Part shown: positions 1 to 12,600 of the stretch, piece after piece
Position numbering within the stretch: the stretch's first letter is position 1
Layout: each line of letters opens with the position of its first letter
Source of the DNA: Quercus robur
Taxonomy: Eukaryota; Streptophyta; Magnoliopsida; Fagales; Fagaceae
DNA length: 64,000 bases
Assembly: GCF_932294415.1 (NCBI RefSeq)
Contig: NC_065535.1
Span: forward strand, 92,706,862 to 92,770,861
Direction of reading: 5' to 3'
The notes under the pieces: model-generated
Told to the model about the DNA's origin: nothing
Seen by the model: the letters and a program-made list of their open reading frames with translations, nothing else
Database searches by the model: none
Translations under genes and position numbers: made by a program

Positions 1-1595
1 CTTGTATGGTCCTCGGACTCAAGCCTCTGGGGAAACCAACTACCTGGAAGAGACAATACGGGGTTTGGACACAACTTGGACGTTATATGGCCCTTAGAAT
101 CTACCCCGGGGAAGAGTTACCCATTGATAGTTGGGCTAATCCCAAAACTGCATGGATTCCCCAGTCTACTCTTGGATCCTCAATACCAAGGGGATTGATG
201 CAATATAGGGCCATATGTTGTCAAAGACACAGTCAAAGTCCCTCACTGCTCGGCTACCCTCTCGAATGAATTGTTTAGAGTTTATCATTGTCGGACGGTC
301 ACCTTGCATGCATTGCGAAGCGCTCAGCCGTTATCTCGGTTAGTTTCAGGAGTTTAATCTACTGTGAATTATCATTACTATACTTGATAATGTCAATAAG
401 TTCAAACTAGTAGGAATTTGTTTTAAGATTTTTCCTGCTCTAAGCATCATTAAAGGAGAATACACATTTAATATTCATGCACAAAGTAGTTGTCGCAAAA
501 AAAAAAAAGTATTTGAGAGTAAGCAAATCCATTTCTTATTAAGACAAACGAACAGTACAGCGTACAATGAAAGAGCTTAAGTAAGCTCATACTAAAACTA
601 ACTACACAAGCGAAAAGAAAAGATACTAAGGAATGAAGAAAAAGCCGAAGAAGAGGTGCAGAGAAGAGACGCGCTGCCGCTCCAAAATTTTGTCTAAGGA
701 AGCCATTCCTCAATACTTTTACATGCCTATAACTCAGGCAGCAAAAGAGCCCAACTTGGGGTTCGCACCGTTGAAGAAAAGGCGCAGAGAGCCCAACTTC
801 GGGCTAGCGCTGCTGAAGAAAAGGTGCAGGGAACCCAACTTGAGGCCAGCACCGTTGAAGAAAAGGTGCAGGGAGTCGGAAGTTGATGAGCCTCCACGTA
901 ACCACACCTGCGATAAAGCAGACGGCGCTGATGGCGGAAAACCTTACTTCTGACGCACCAAGAATCTGGTGCAACCAGTACTTGCTTCGGATTTTGACTG
1001 AAAGAGGGAGAAATACCATTTCCCCCTTGTCAAGACGAAAGATTATCTTGAATCTGTGCCTCCCCTGTTCAGACCACGCCACCTTGAGTCTCGGAAAGAC
1101 CCGGCGCCTCTGTGGCGGATGTAGTCCCTTTACCCCTATCCGTGTCTCAAACATATTGCACAAAGGGTGGGTAGCACTGAATATGAAAACTGTGATTATA
1201 GCTGAAGGATTATGATTTTGAAGAGAACCGAAGGGTTTGTATGTAAGGAGAATAGCCTCGTATCCTACTTATATAACGGGTAAGGTGGTGGCATTCAATT
1301 GATGCAGCTTTCCAAGGAACACTACGGACAAGGAAGAGTTGGCTCAATTTCCAACGCCATTCGTAACCGTATGATCTGAAGATCCTCGTGAAGGCGCGCC
1401 TCGAGTACTGAAGCGTCAAAGGACTCCACGTGAGTGGGTAAAGGAATGCCTCTTAATTTGGCACGTCTCCCATGTAAATGAAAAAACACAAATATTAGCA
1501 GAGTACAGAACCTGAGCAAGCTATGATGTAGGCCCAACATTACCAAAACCCTCATCCTCAACTAAAAGTCGGGCAGTAGGATTTTGAGGGGCTAT
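1..1595 (+). mobile_element. LTR retrotransposon, 3' internal region (partial)
   Basis: This GC-richer stretch runs directly into a complete LTR at 1596 and is best read as the 3' internal part of an element whose 5' half lies outside the window. Only short open frames are present, and I recognise no gag, protease, reverse transcriptase or integrase motif, so the element is either non-autonomous or only its non-coding 3' portion is here. It contains a 42-bp tandem repeat at 747-872. A G-rich stretch just before the LTR (about 1581-1592) could be the polypurine tract. Orientation follows the TATA box of the LTR. Confidence 0.6.
747..872. repeat. 42-bp tandem repeat, 3 units
   Basis: Three units start at 747, 789 and 831, each beginning GARCCCAACTT and ending in AAAAGGYGCAGR; a partial fourth begins at 873. 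As 42 is a multiple of three, the repeat is open in frame as a basic 14-residue unit (EPNxxxAxLKKRxR) in a 106-codon frame at 633-953. Coding by this frame is unproven. Confidence 0.8.
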
Positions 1596-2279
1596 TGTAG
1601 GGCCAGAGAATCCGCGGCCCAGGCCCACTCTATATTAGGGCCCAAGGCTCAAGCCGAAGAGAGCCATTGCCGAGGTCGCATAATGAAATCCTAAAAGGAG
1701 CATAAGGATATTGCCGAGGACGACCTCCTGCTCAGCACCTCACGAAATGCCTGAAGAAAGAGGCAAACTCAGTGTAGGGGCAGGACAAGGGAAAAAGCTG
1801 CCAACATCATAATACAAAACCCTGTATCTGACAAGCCCATACTATAAACCATACCCTTTAACTTTCCCAACGACCCCTAACCACTCGAGGTATGGGTTGA
1901 CAAGACAGGACTATACTCCAGAAAGAAGAACTTACACGTGGACTCTAAAGGGGGAAATGAACACTAGTATAAAAGGGGTAAACCCCCTGGAAGAAAAAGG
2001 GGGGGGGGGGGGAATCCCTGGAAAGGGGAAAAAAGGGAAGGATCCAAGGCTCCTCGGATGCCGTGCGAGGACTTAAGTCCTACAACCTGTACTAACGGAG
2101 GGCTTAGCTAGTCAAGTCAAGCCCGCTCACATAAGAGCTTCCATAGAAATCACGGTGAAATCGCTCACCTGTGCCCAAGGTCATGCCTTTCGAGCCCACT
2201 CTCTACAAATCATATTGTTGGGGCCCTTTGCATGCGAGCCCAATGTCATTCAGGAGTCGTTACAAATCGTGTCCCTACA
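1596..2279 (+). mobile_element. 3' LTR, 684 bp
   Basis: The segment starts TGTAGGG and ends CCCTACA, a perfect 7-bp terminal inverted repeat of the TG...CA type. A promoter-like TATAAAAGG lies inside it, followed by a G homopolymer and a transcribed-looking leader. The five bases after the LTR are GATTT. The homologous uninterrupted repeat near 29150 reads through this point (AAAGATTTTTTAG), so 2279/2280 is an insertion edge in an older repeat. The matching 5' LTR and the other GATTT target duplication should lie upstream of the window. The superfamily cannot be assigned without the pol domains. Confidence 0.75.
1968..1976 (+). promoter_or_regulatory. LTR TATA box
   Basis: TATAAAAGG about 370 bp inside the 684-bp LTR, in the usual place for an LTR promoter. 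It sets the transcription direction of the element. Confidence 0.5.
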
Positions 2280-3360
2280 GATTTTTTAGAACTTAACTCT
2301 ATCATGGACTCTTTAAAATCTTATCACCACATCATCAACTATTTAAATAAATAGCTAATAGAGATCTAAAAAAAAAAAAGAAAAAGGAAAAAAAAAATTA
2401 ACTTGTCAAAATTACATTTAAAAAAAAAGAAAAAGAAAAAAAAAAGAGAGTTAACATTTCAAAATTACATTTTAAAAAAAAAAGAATAAAAAGGGAGTTA
2501 ACGTGATACATATATAAAAAAAAGAAAAAGAAAAAAGTAGAACTCAAGGTTGCTACATACCTAAATAAAAAAATAAAAAAATTTAACGCCAAAAACATAT
2601 ACAATGATGGTAAAAAAAAAAAATCCTTAAAAAGAAAAAAAAACGAAGAAGTAAAAAAAAAAAAAAAAGTGAGGAAGGAGAAGGAAATATTATTTGATTA
2701 TTAGTGGGAGTATTGTGGTAACTATTTTTATATCAATTCTAAATTTTTAAATAAAATGTAAACAAAGGCTACTTAAGAAGGTAAAAGAAGCCATACTATT
2801 TAACTGGTCACGAATAATTTTGAATGCTTCTTTTGTAACATAAAATAGCCATGTCTTTAGATCACGATCTTACAATATGAAATGACAATTCATTAAAAAG
2901 TATAGTCGTAGAGTATATGAAAGAACCATTTATTTCAAAATTACATTTGAAAAAAAAAAGAGTTAACGTGATACACATTAAAAAAAAAAAAGTAGAACTC
3001 AAAGAAAGTCAATCATAAACAAAAGAAAAGAAAATAAAGAGGAACTTACAAAAGATAGAACCTGAAAATTTGTTAGAACATCTTACAGTAAATGTCTTTA
3101 ATCTAAAGAAAAAGAAAGGAGGATGTAGAGCTAAACTAAATGTCTTCAATTTGAAGAAGAATGAGAGATAGAAATTGCAAAATATATGTGAGTTTGTGGG
3201 ATTTAAAAGTGTAAGAGTTTTAATTTACATATTTATTCCTGCGAGTTGAAAACTTGTAAATGAGTGTGATAAAGGTATTTTAAGCATAAAAAATGAGAAA
3301 TCTAAATAAAGAAAGTCTTTTAAATAGTAGCATAGATAATAATTTAAAAATGTTATAAAA
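2280..3360. repeat. Dispersed repeat, copy 1 (direct repeat of 29155-30780)
   Basis: This block shares long collinear matches with 29155-30780. Shared parts include the segment starting TCTATCATGGACTC, the A-rich tract with repeated GGGAGTTAACGTG phrases, the segment with TTTAAATAAAATGTAAAC, and the end that reads GCATAAAAAATGAG followed by TTAAATAGTAG. It is AT-rich with many A-runs; minus-strand frames here are low-complexity translations. It is truncated on the left by the LTR element. The repeat class is not recognised; a non-autonomous transposon or old segmental duplication would both fit. Confidence 0.75.
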
Positions 3361-3387
3361 ATGTTGAGAGTTAGTTTCTCCCAGAGA

Positions 3388-3390
<3 letters not shown>

Positions 3391-3420
<30 letters not shown>
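3391..3420. repeat. (TA)15 microsatellite
   Basis: Pure TA dinucleotide run about 270 bp upstream of the PSD start codon; likely length-polymorphic. Confidence 0.95.
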
Positions 3421-3425
<5 letters not shown>

Positions 3426-3687
3426 ATTATGTGGAATTCGGAAGATACCAAAAGAGAAGGCCATAAAAAGTCGCTTTCAACTTTCTCGAGAAAGTCAACT
3501 TTATCCACGAGGACAGAAAGGGGATATTCTGAATATTTATGATTACGCAAAAGACCATCCATTCGTTAAAAAAAAGGAAAAAAGAAAGAAAGAAGCCAGC
3601 CAACCATAAATTCTGTCTTTCTCTCAGACATTTCAGTTACAGACACAGAAAAACAAACACACAGAGCACTGAAAATTAGATCAGAGA

Positions 3688-6600
3688 ATGGGACATGGAA
3701 GCTCGAAAGGCATTTCAGAGCAAGACCTTGCGAAAGAAGAAGAACCATCGCGTCTTTCGCGGCTGAAGAATAAACTTCACCTTCACCGCCATCGTCGTCA
3801 TGCCGACAATGGCTCCGCTTATAAAGCCCTCATCGATGCCGACGATTTCGCCGGAATTGCAAATCTCACTCTCAAGCGTGTGCGTTGTTGTTGTTATATA
3901 TGTATTTATTGCGTTGCTGTTTCATTGAAATGTGTGTTTGCTTAATTTGTTTGAACTGTTTTTTTTTTTTGGAATTGGTTTAGGCGGAGATGAAATTCAA
4001 GGACAAGTGGATGGCGTGTGTTTCTCTTGGAGAGCAGACCTTTCGTACTGACATTTCTGATCAGTTAAGCTCTGTCAAAACTCTTCTTTTACTGTATTTC
4101 CTTTTAATTAGTGGGTCCGTCATGAATGTGAAAGATGAAGTATCTTGTTACCGTATTTGGGAGTACTTAATAATTACTTGATGAGAGTAAAACCCCAACT
4201 CACCAATGATTGACATGTCATAGACAGACAGTTCACATGCTCACTCTCTCTCAGACACACATAACAAACATGTCGTAAAAACTGCAAAGAGCTTTATGAA
4301 TTCCTAACATGAAATTAATTTTGTGTCAATAAGCTCTATCTCAAATGGCATTTCCTCCCTTTGTAAAAGAGTAAGTTGGAAGGTGAGGACATGGATTCAA
4401 GACTCGCTGTGTACGTGCGTAACTTACCAACCGAAAAAAGAAAAGAAAAGAAAAGAAAAGCTTTGTGATATCATAATGAGCAAGTAATTATGTTATTAAG
4501 ATTTAAATGAGTGATTGTAGGAAATTTCTGCAAACTTATTCACTTTTTTTTGGGTTGGTGAAGCTTTGTCTATCATCAAACATTGAGTGGAGAGTAGAGA
4601 CCCTGTATCTACACTTGGTTTTATTTTTGTTGCTTTCTTTGAGAGAATTTCAGTCAAGTTTTGTAAGTTGACTTCAGATCATGACTAGGCTTAATGGACC
4701 AAGATCAACTTGATTTGATGAAATTGGAAGAAACTCTCACTTAGGAATGGTGCTAGCATCATGGTTCATAAAAGCATGCTTTCTAGTCAATTTCTTACAT
4801 TATAGTCTCTGTTCACTTTTCCGGATCAATGGCTAAATACTTGGAGAAGCTTTAGGGGGGGATATTTATGCTTATGGAGAGGTTTGGAAGGAGTTAGTTA
4901 CTATATTCTTAGGTGAAAGAAGGTATGGTTACCTCTTTAGTATGGCAGCAAGCCAACAATGCACTGTTGCTATAATACACCTGTTCTAATACTTGGGGTA
5001 AGCTAGAGGGAGTAAGTCAAATACTGATGCATCTATTGCAATTCATTTTTGTATTTTTCACCCTATATAATGTAAGATTATTTGTTTTGGTATGTTAAAC
5101 ATTCATCTCCATTGATAATTCTCTTTGCATAGCAATGTAATTAGAGAAAATGGTCACCGGTCGTATATTTTACTTATTAATTGGAAATGTGTTCATTATT
5201 TACCATCTTTGTGAACTTGTTAAAAAATAATGTGATGTAAAGTTGTATTATCTTTTTGCAGTTTGAGAAACCTTTTACTTTGTTTTTGACTTTTATGTGT
5301 GTTGTTTTTGTTGTATTGGTGTTGCAGAACAGACAGCCCCGTTTGGAACTCAGTGAGTATATACCCTAAACAATTTCTTTTTGTAGCAATTACCCAAGCA
5401 TCCCACTTCTTGTCCTCTATTTAATCATGCCATTACCTAGCATATTTTAGTGGAAATTTACTCGGTATGTAATCATGTTACCCAAATAATTTTCCAAAGC
5501 AATGTAGCATACTTCTTTTGTTGTGGTTGTACTTGATAGCCTTAGATTCTTGTTGCTATATTTTTTCATTTCTTTTTTGATTTTGGAATTGGGCTACTTA
5601 AGTAATAAAATTACAAAGGTAAGATTTCCTTATTAGATTTTTTTTTTTTTTTGGATAGGTAAGAAAAATGTATATTCAAAAAACTGCTAGATGCAAATTA
5701 GCACCAGCATATCAAAGGTACAAAAAAGATGGAAAAGCAAAAACATAAAAAGGCATTAATTACAAAGAAGAAGAGAGCTAAGGAATGGAGGAAGAGAGTC
5801 ACTAGATGTGAGTCCCCAAGCCTTAGCCCAATCAAAAAGGGAACTAGAAAAGAGGGCAAGCAGTTGGTCCTCGGATCTATCCAAATCATCAAACGTCCAC
5901 TGATTGTGTTCCCTCCAAATACACCACATCAAACACAACGGAACTAGGTTCCAAATGTAAGATGAATGCTTCCCCAACCAATTCCACCAACTAAATAGAA
6001 AATCTGACACTGTACATGAGGGAACCCATGAAATCCCAAAAATTCTAAAGACAAAGCACCATAGCTAGTAAGTCTTTTCACAATGTAACAACAAATGATC
6101 CATTGTCTCACAACAACGACACATAATGCACTAGTCAACGAAGTCAAAGCTCCTAAGCCACAAGTTATCTCTCGTGAGGATCCTATCTCATGTGGCTATC
6201 CAAACAAAGAAAGAGACACGCCAGGGTGCCTTAATCTTCAAAATACATTTCCATGGAAAAACAATGGAAGAAGGGCCATGTAACTTATGATAATATGAGC
6301 GGATAGTAAAATCCCCCTTTTTTGTCAACTTCCATCTCAAACGATCACCATCAGTCACTGAAGGTAAATTGGATGCCAAGAATTGAAAGAAATCATTCAC
6401 CACATCTGCCTCCCAATCATTAGGACCCCGAATGAAATAAACATCCCCGAATGCACCTAGTGTGTAATTTTCTCGTAGTCTCTCAAAAAGTTCACTTTTA
6501 TTTATATATTTTAATATATTTTTTCTTGTCCAATTTTAGTAGATGTAAGCTAGCTTTGAAATGTGTCATGGAAAGTGAGTGTGTGGTTTATGATGATATT

Positions 6601-9600
6601 GCAGTACTTTTAGAACAATAGTTGTATCAATTCTGGCAACATTTGTATTTAAAATACGTTTAATAAGCTATATTAGTCTTCTGGTATAATTTGCTAGCTG
6701 TGGGAGAAAGTAAGCAATGCGAGTTTATATCATTAAAGGCTAGGATTCTAATAGTGATCAGATATGGGTGTGTGTAGAGCCTTGCCTGTGTGCTATGCAT
6801 AGGTAATTTATGCCTTTTTAAGGATTCATCACAAAATTGGTAATTAGGGAAATGGTTTGCCATTCATGGGTTTATGGGTGATTAGGAATGAATACAAGAG
6901 TTTGAAGTGATCACACACTAGAAAGCAGTAGGGAGAATCTTTGATTATTTGTGTCCCTTGCTTAATGCTAACATGTTCTGCTTTTAAGTTTTAAAGGGGT
7001 ATGGTCTAGCTATAACTAATGCTCTTTGATGATATCATCATTGTGAAAATCTGTTGCAATATTTTGTATGCTCTTCAAAATACTGGAAATTCAATCCATT
7101 TTGATTTTTTTTTTTTGGATAAATAATTTCCTTTGTATTTTATTTTTCAATTGTTTCTTAGTATGATCAAACTGCATTGGAACTTACCCTTTTTTAATGA
7201 CTCTTCTGCAGGAAAAAAAACTTCTTTTGGAGAAAAATGGACCTCATATTGCAAGGATCTCTGTGTTTGAGGTGTGAAATACATTCTTGATCTCACAATT
7301 TGCCTTGTTGTTGCAATGTTATGCACCTTGAAGTGGGCGAGTTAGTTGGTCTATGAAGAATTTCTGATTATAAAATTTAGTTCAAAAGAAGAACAGAAAT
7401 TAATTTATTAATGCAGTTTTTGTAGTAATTACTGTAGGAGGAAGAAGTTTGGTGCCCTGTGAAACAAGAATGGGGACATACTACACTTTTTTATTTTTTC
7501 TTGACATGGATGAATGGTGCCTACAGAGTATTCATAAAATTTGGATGCATCGTTGCCTTACACATAAATAGGGTGTTATTGTATGTCATGGGGGAAACTG
7601 GGAATGGCATAAACCAAGTAGTTTTGTTGTTACACAGTTTGCTGCAGCTATGGTAAGTGTATGAGCACGTAATATCATCCGAGTTCTCATATTTTTGGGT
7701 TGACATGTTCAAATTCATATATGATGAGGTTGGGTAATTTTTTCTTTGATATAAAATTGACTTCCATCTTTATAATTTTGTTTCATTTTCTAGGTCTAGG
7801 ACAGGGTTAAGCTATTTAAACACTCAGTTTGCTGTCTAAGCGCAATGGGCATTTATAAATAGGAGTTTGTTTTTGAAAAATTACTGCATGTCCCAAAAGC
7901 TTAAGTTTGATTGCAAATGATGAATTTAATCAATTTACCATTATTCTAACATTCATCTTGATGCGTGGGCCTAGATTGGCCCTTATAAGTGGGGCCCAAC
8001 ATGTGAGATATATGTTTATAATGAGAAGTAGAATGTAGACAACATTTGAAATTAAGATCACTTGCTTTGATACCGTGATAAATTTCCACTTGTCCTAAAA
8101 GTTGAAGCTAATGGTAAAGAAATAAATTTAATTACTTAACTATTATTCTAACATTTTTGTTGGACTTGTGTTGATCTCTTCTTATGCTTACTATGGGCAT
8201 GTGACACTTTAGGTGTTCCCATAATTTATGAGTATAATTGTTTGCTGCAGATATAGTTGTTTGATTATTACAATCTGACTTAAAGTATTGTTTTCTTTTT
8301 CTCTTTATTTTGTATATTTTTGATATGTAGATATAACTAAGGCCCCCGCAAGGGATAAAACTTGTGAATGTACCTCTCTACCTATAGTGGGGTGGGGGGT
8401 GGGGAGGAGATGCTATTTGGTCCAAGGACCATTGACCATTTTTTGATAATTAAAGCTTAACTCATAGTTTTTCTTAAGATGCTTAGCTTTCTTCCATCCC
8501 CTCCCTCTCCTATATTAAAATATTAAAAAAAGTGATTTAAGTTTTGGTATTATGTTTGTATATTGTGATTCATTTCACTATTTTTTCCCCATATTATGCA
8601 GACCAATAGATTGTCCAGCAGCAATATTGTAGGATATCGTGAGATTGATCTCCTTGAATTTGTAACACGGGTGAGTAACCTTCATCATTAAACTAACTTT
8701 CATATTTCATTATTTACAATCATTAATTCCATAAAACTTTGAACCTGAAGTGTGCTGCATCAGTGAAACATCATATTTTGTTTTTGGTGAAAAAGGAAAT
8801 TTAAATGAAATAAAAATTAAGTACTCAAAGTCTAAGGTAACTAACGCCCAATCATTTGTCAAATGCTGGCTTACAACAAAAGGAGGTGGGTATGAGCATT
8901 GTTTTAAAAACCAGACCAGACTGGCTGGTTTAACTGGTTGAACTGGGACCGGACACCAATTCGGTCTGGTAAAAAGCTCCAATATTGGCCAAAACCCAGA
9001 AACCAGGGCCAAAACCGGTTCTTTGACTGAACTGGTTTTTAAAACCATAGGTATGTGTACATCACAAAAGCTTCCTCACAGATAATTCCTTCTGTTTCCC
9101 TTACAGAAAAAAGTGATTTAATTTAAGTGGAGGGATGCAAAAGTAGAGGAGGACTAAAGTTACTATGTAGAGGTTTACAATTGTGTTTTTCTTTTCTACT
9201 GCATTCTCCAATATCATTGCTTTTATTTGAATCATTCACGTGTCATTCAAATATGGTCTGGGTACGTTGTGTGCTTGATGCTTTTGTTTCACATTCACAT
9301 GCTTTGTATCAGAGCTATTGCAGAGAGTTCATCACTAAAATGTGTTGTATTGCAGGATTCAGATTCAGACTTCGAGGTGTTTGACCTGTTAGATCCATCG
9401 TCATCTGACATGTCGGTCGGAAGCATTTTTCTTTCATGTTCAGTTGAGGTGTGTAGCATGTAACAATAATTTTAGTGTATTGTAGATTCTTTGATAATGA
9501 TTTGTGATATTTTTTCGAATAAATTGACAGGATCCAATTGAAACAGAGAAAAGATTTGCAAGACGCATCTTATCTATAGTGGTATGTTCTATATAATATT

Positions 9601-12600
9601 CTAGTGTCTATTTCATAAGATCTTCATATAAACTCATTTGTGTTTCTGGGTCATTAAAGTTGCCGAGAAGTATCTTTTCATTTGTTTTTGTTTTTGATGC
9701 AAAAGTCAAAAGGCCATTGAAAGAGCAAAATTAAGGTGAAGTTCATCTGATGATGCTGTGATCGCAAGAATAGGGAAGCTTGGAAGTGATGTGGAATACT
9801 AGTATGTGGTATAAAATGTTCGGGTGTGAAGAATCATCAGATTCATCAAATGAGTAGCCAAATGAGAGAGTTAGCTATAGACTCTTTATTTACCTAGCAA
9901 AAAAATAAAATGAAAAGGCGAAATAAGGAAAGATAAGATAAGGGATGAAGTTATCCGTTCAAAGGTATACCAGTATAGGTGGCTTCTATTGAGCCAAAGA
10001 TGAGGGAGAGTGTAACCTATACCCCAAAGGACTAGTCTAATACAATTGAGGCTCCTTATAGTTGTTTATAAAGCCCTCAAAAAGACTAGTCTAATAACAA
10101 TTGAGGCTCCATAGTTTTTTATAAAGTCCATATCAACCTAGTATATACTTGATGTGGGATGGATAACACACCCACACAACACACACCTAATTGATATCTT
10201 ATCAATTTAGGACGTCATGAACTCCTCTACTTAAATCCCTAACGTTCTTGTTAGGGCCATTTTGTGGGGTAGTGTGTTTGAGCCCACATGGGAACTAAGT
10301 TGGCTTTGATACCATAACTAATAATGCAAGGAAAAACGCTATTCATATCTGTGCTATACGCCAAAAGGACTAGTCTAGTCACAATCGAGGTTCCTTATAG
10401 TTGTTTATAAAGCCCAGATCAACATAGTATATGCCTTATGTGGGCATCCAAAACCCCCCACACAACACACAATCAATATCCAATTGATTTTGGGTATCAC
10501 AGAGTGTCACTTAAGATGGTTTAGTCATGTGCAATGGAGACCAATTAATGCATTGATGAGAAGAAGTGATTTAATTCAAGTTGTAGGAGTAAAAAGAGAT
10601 AGAGGGATGTTATTTTATGGTGATAATTCTACTATAAAAAAAAGAGGTAAGATAGACTGTTCTATCAAAAAAAGTATGACATTTACATTTTTATTTGTAT
10701 ATTTATAGAATTCGAGCTTTTCTCTCATTCAATGCTGTTTGATTCTCCGGACAGATTATAGGTACCATCTCAATATCCTAGGTATCAATTCAAAAGTACA
10801 GTTAAAATGGTTGATTAACATAAATTTACACCTAGTCCTGAAACTTAGATGTAAAGATTCCAACTTTGCTGAACCACGTAGATATATTTATCAGGCCTGG
10901 AAATATAAGGGCAGCTTGCTGCTTTCTCCATTAGTTAACATTGCAAATTCTTATCCCTTGTACTCATTGCAGGACTACAACGAAGATGGGAAGCTTTCAT
11001 TCTCTGAATTTTCTGAATTAATTAATGCTTTTGGCAATCAACAAGCAGCTACCAAGGTCTGGACATTATTTGTTTTGGAAGCAATTCTTTGCATATGTTT
11101 TCCTTATAGTTGTTGTTATAAAGTTTGAGCTTACCATATTTCCCGAGTTTGGATTGGGATTTGGAATCCTGATTTTAAAACAATACATTTGAATGTATGT
11201 ATCAATATAATACCATGTATTGTTTAATTCCTTTAATTAGGGGTAGAAAATGAGCTATTTGGATTTGTTTTAATCCTAATCCTCATTCTTAAGTGCTTGG
11301 TAGATCTTATTGGGAACTCAACTGACCTAGATTGTTGTGTCCTCCAAGTCCTTAAATTCAAATTGCTACCTTATGATATTTGTTTCTTTTTTTTTTGGTT
11401 TGTAAATCTTATTTGTCTTAACAATATTTTCTTGCTTACTAACTTACAATTTTTTTTTTCTTACTTACTAGAAAGAGGAGCTCTTTAAAGTGGCTGACAA
11501 GAATGGTGATGGTAATGTTAGCATGGATGAGTTGGCTGACCTGCTTGCTATTCAACAAGAAAAGTAATGACTCAATTAGGAGGAATGAGTTTGAATCATG
11601 AATTTTAGCTCTTATATTTTTCTGTACTTATAGCTTCCATCCCTGTCTATAAGCTGTTTCTTTTACCTCTTATGTGGGACATGCAAGGTAGATTTCATAT
11701 TTTTAATAATGTAAGTCATTGATCATGATTTTCTTTATTCAATAATCATCATTTCGTAAGAGATACGATAAGGTGACTATCTTCTCTCTCCCACTCTCTT
11801 CAATCTTATATAACACGTGGACCGTTTCCCATCTAAACTATAGGGAGGGCTAGCTTTTCATATCTGTTATTGTTGGTTGTTGACTTGTTGTCACTTGAAG
11901 TTCAATTGGTAATCTCTTGTTCCCATAATTATTGTTTTTTTGAGGAATACACATAGTTTTAGAAAAAAGCATTTATTACAACTAATCATTTTGTGTGTTT
12001 TTTCAAAATACCCCTTATATTATTGATATTTTTATAATTTTTTCTTGTTGACCCCAATCTCCCCTTTGTCCTCCACAATATTGGATCTTATAAGGTTTTG
12101 ATACACCCTCCAGCTGCCCATTTTTACCCATTACATATGTATGAAACATGCAGTCTTCATGAACTATGACACTTAATTAGTAGGTAATTGACTACCCTGT
12201 AACTTAGTCATAAATTCTAAATTTCTTGCATTGCAGGGAACCACTAATAAGTTGCTGCCCTGTTTGTGGTGAGATCCTGGAAGTTTCTCATAACCTAAAC
12301 ACTATGATTCATTTGACCCTCTGTTTTGATGAGGGAACTGGAAACCAGGTCATGACTGGAGGATTTTTGACTGATAAACAGGCTTCATCTGGGTGAGAAC
12401 CTTGTTATTTATTCTTCATTGTTGACTCTTCTGTAAAATTTGAGTTTTATTTTCAGAGAGAGACAGAGAGAGCACTCGGGGGGGGGGGGGGGGGTGTCAA
12501 TGTTGGCCATTTGAATATACAGTAATTATGCTTTATTTCAGTATGATGTTCATTATCATAATCCTGTGGCAAGGTTGAAATTGCAAGACCAAATTATATC

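Noticed and set aside
2398..2604. Phe-rich minus-strand frame
   Set aside because: Translation of A-runs in a dispersed repeat.
3371..3609. Frames with YIYIYI runs before the PSD start
   Set aside because: They translate the (TA)15 microsatellite.
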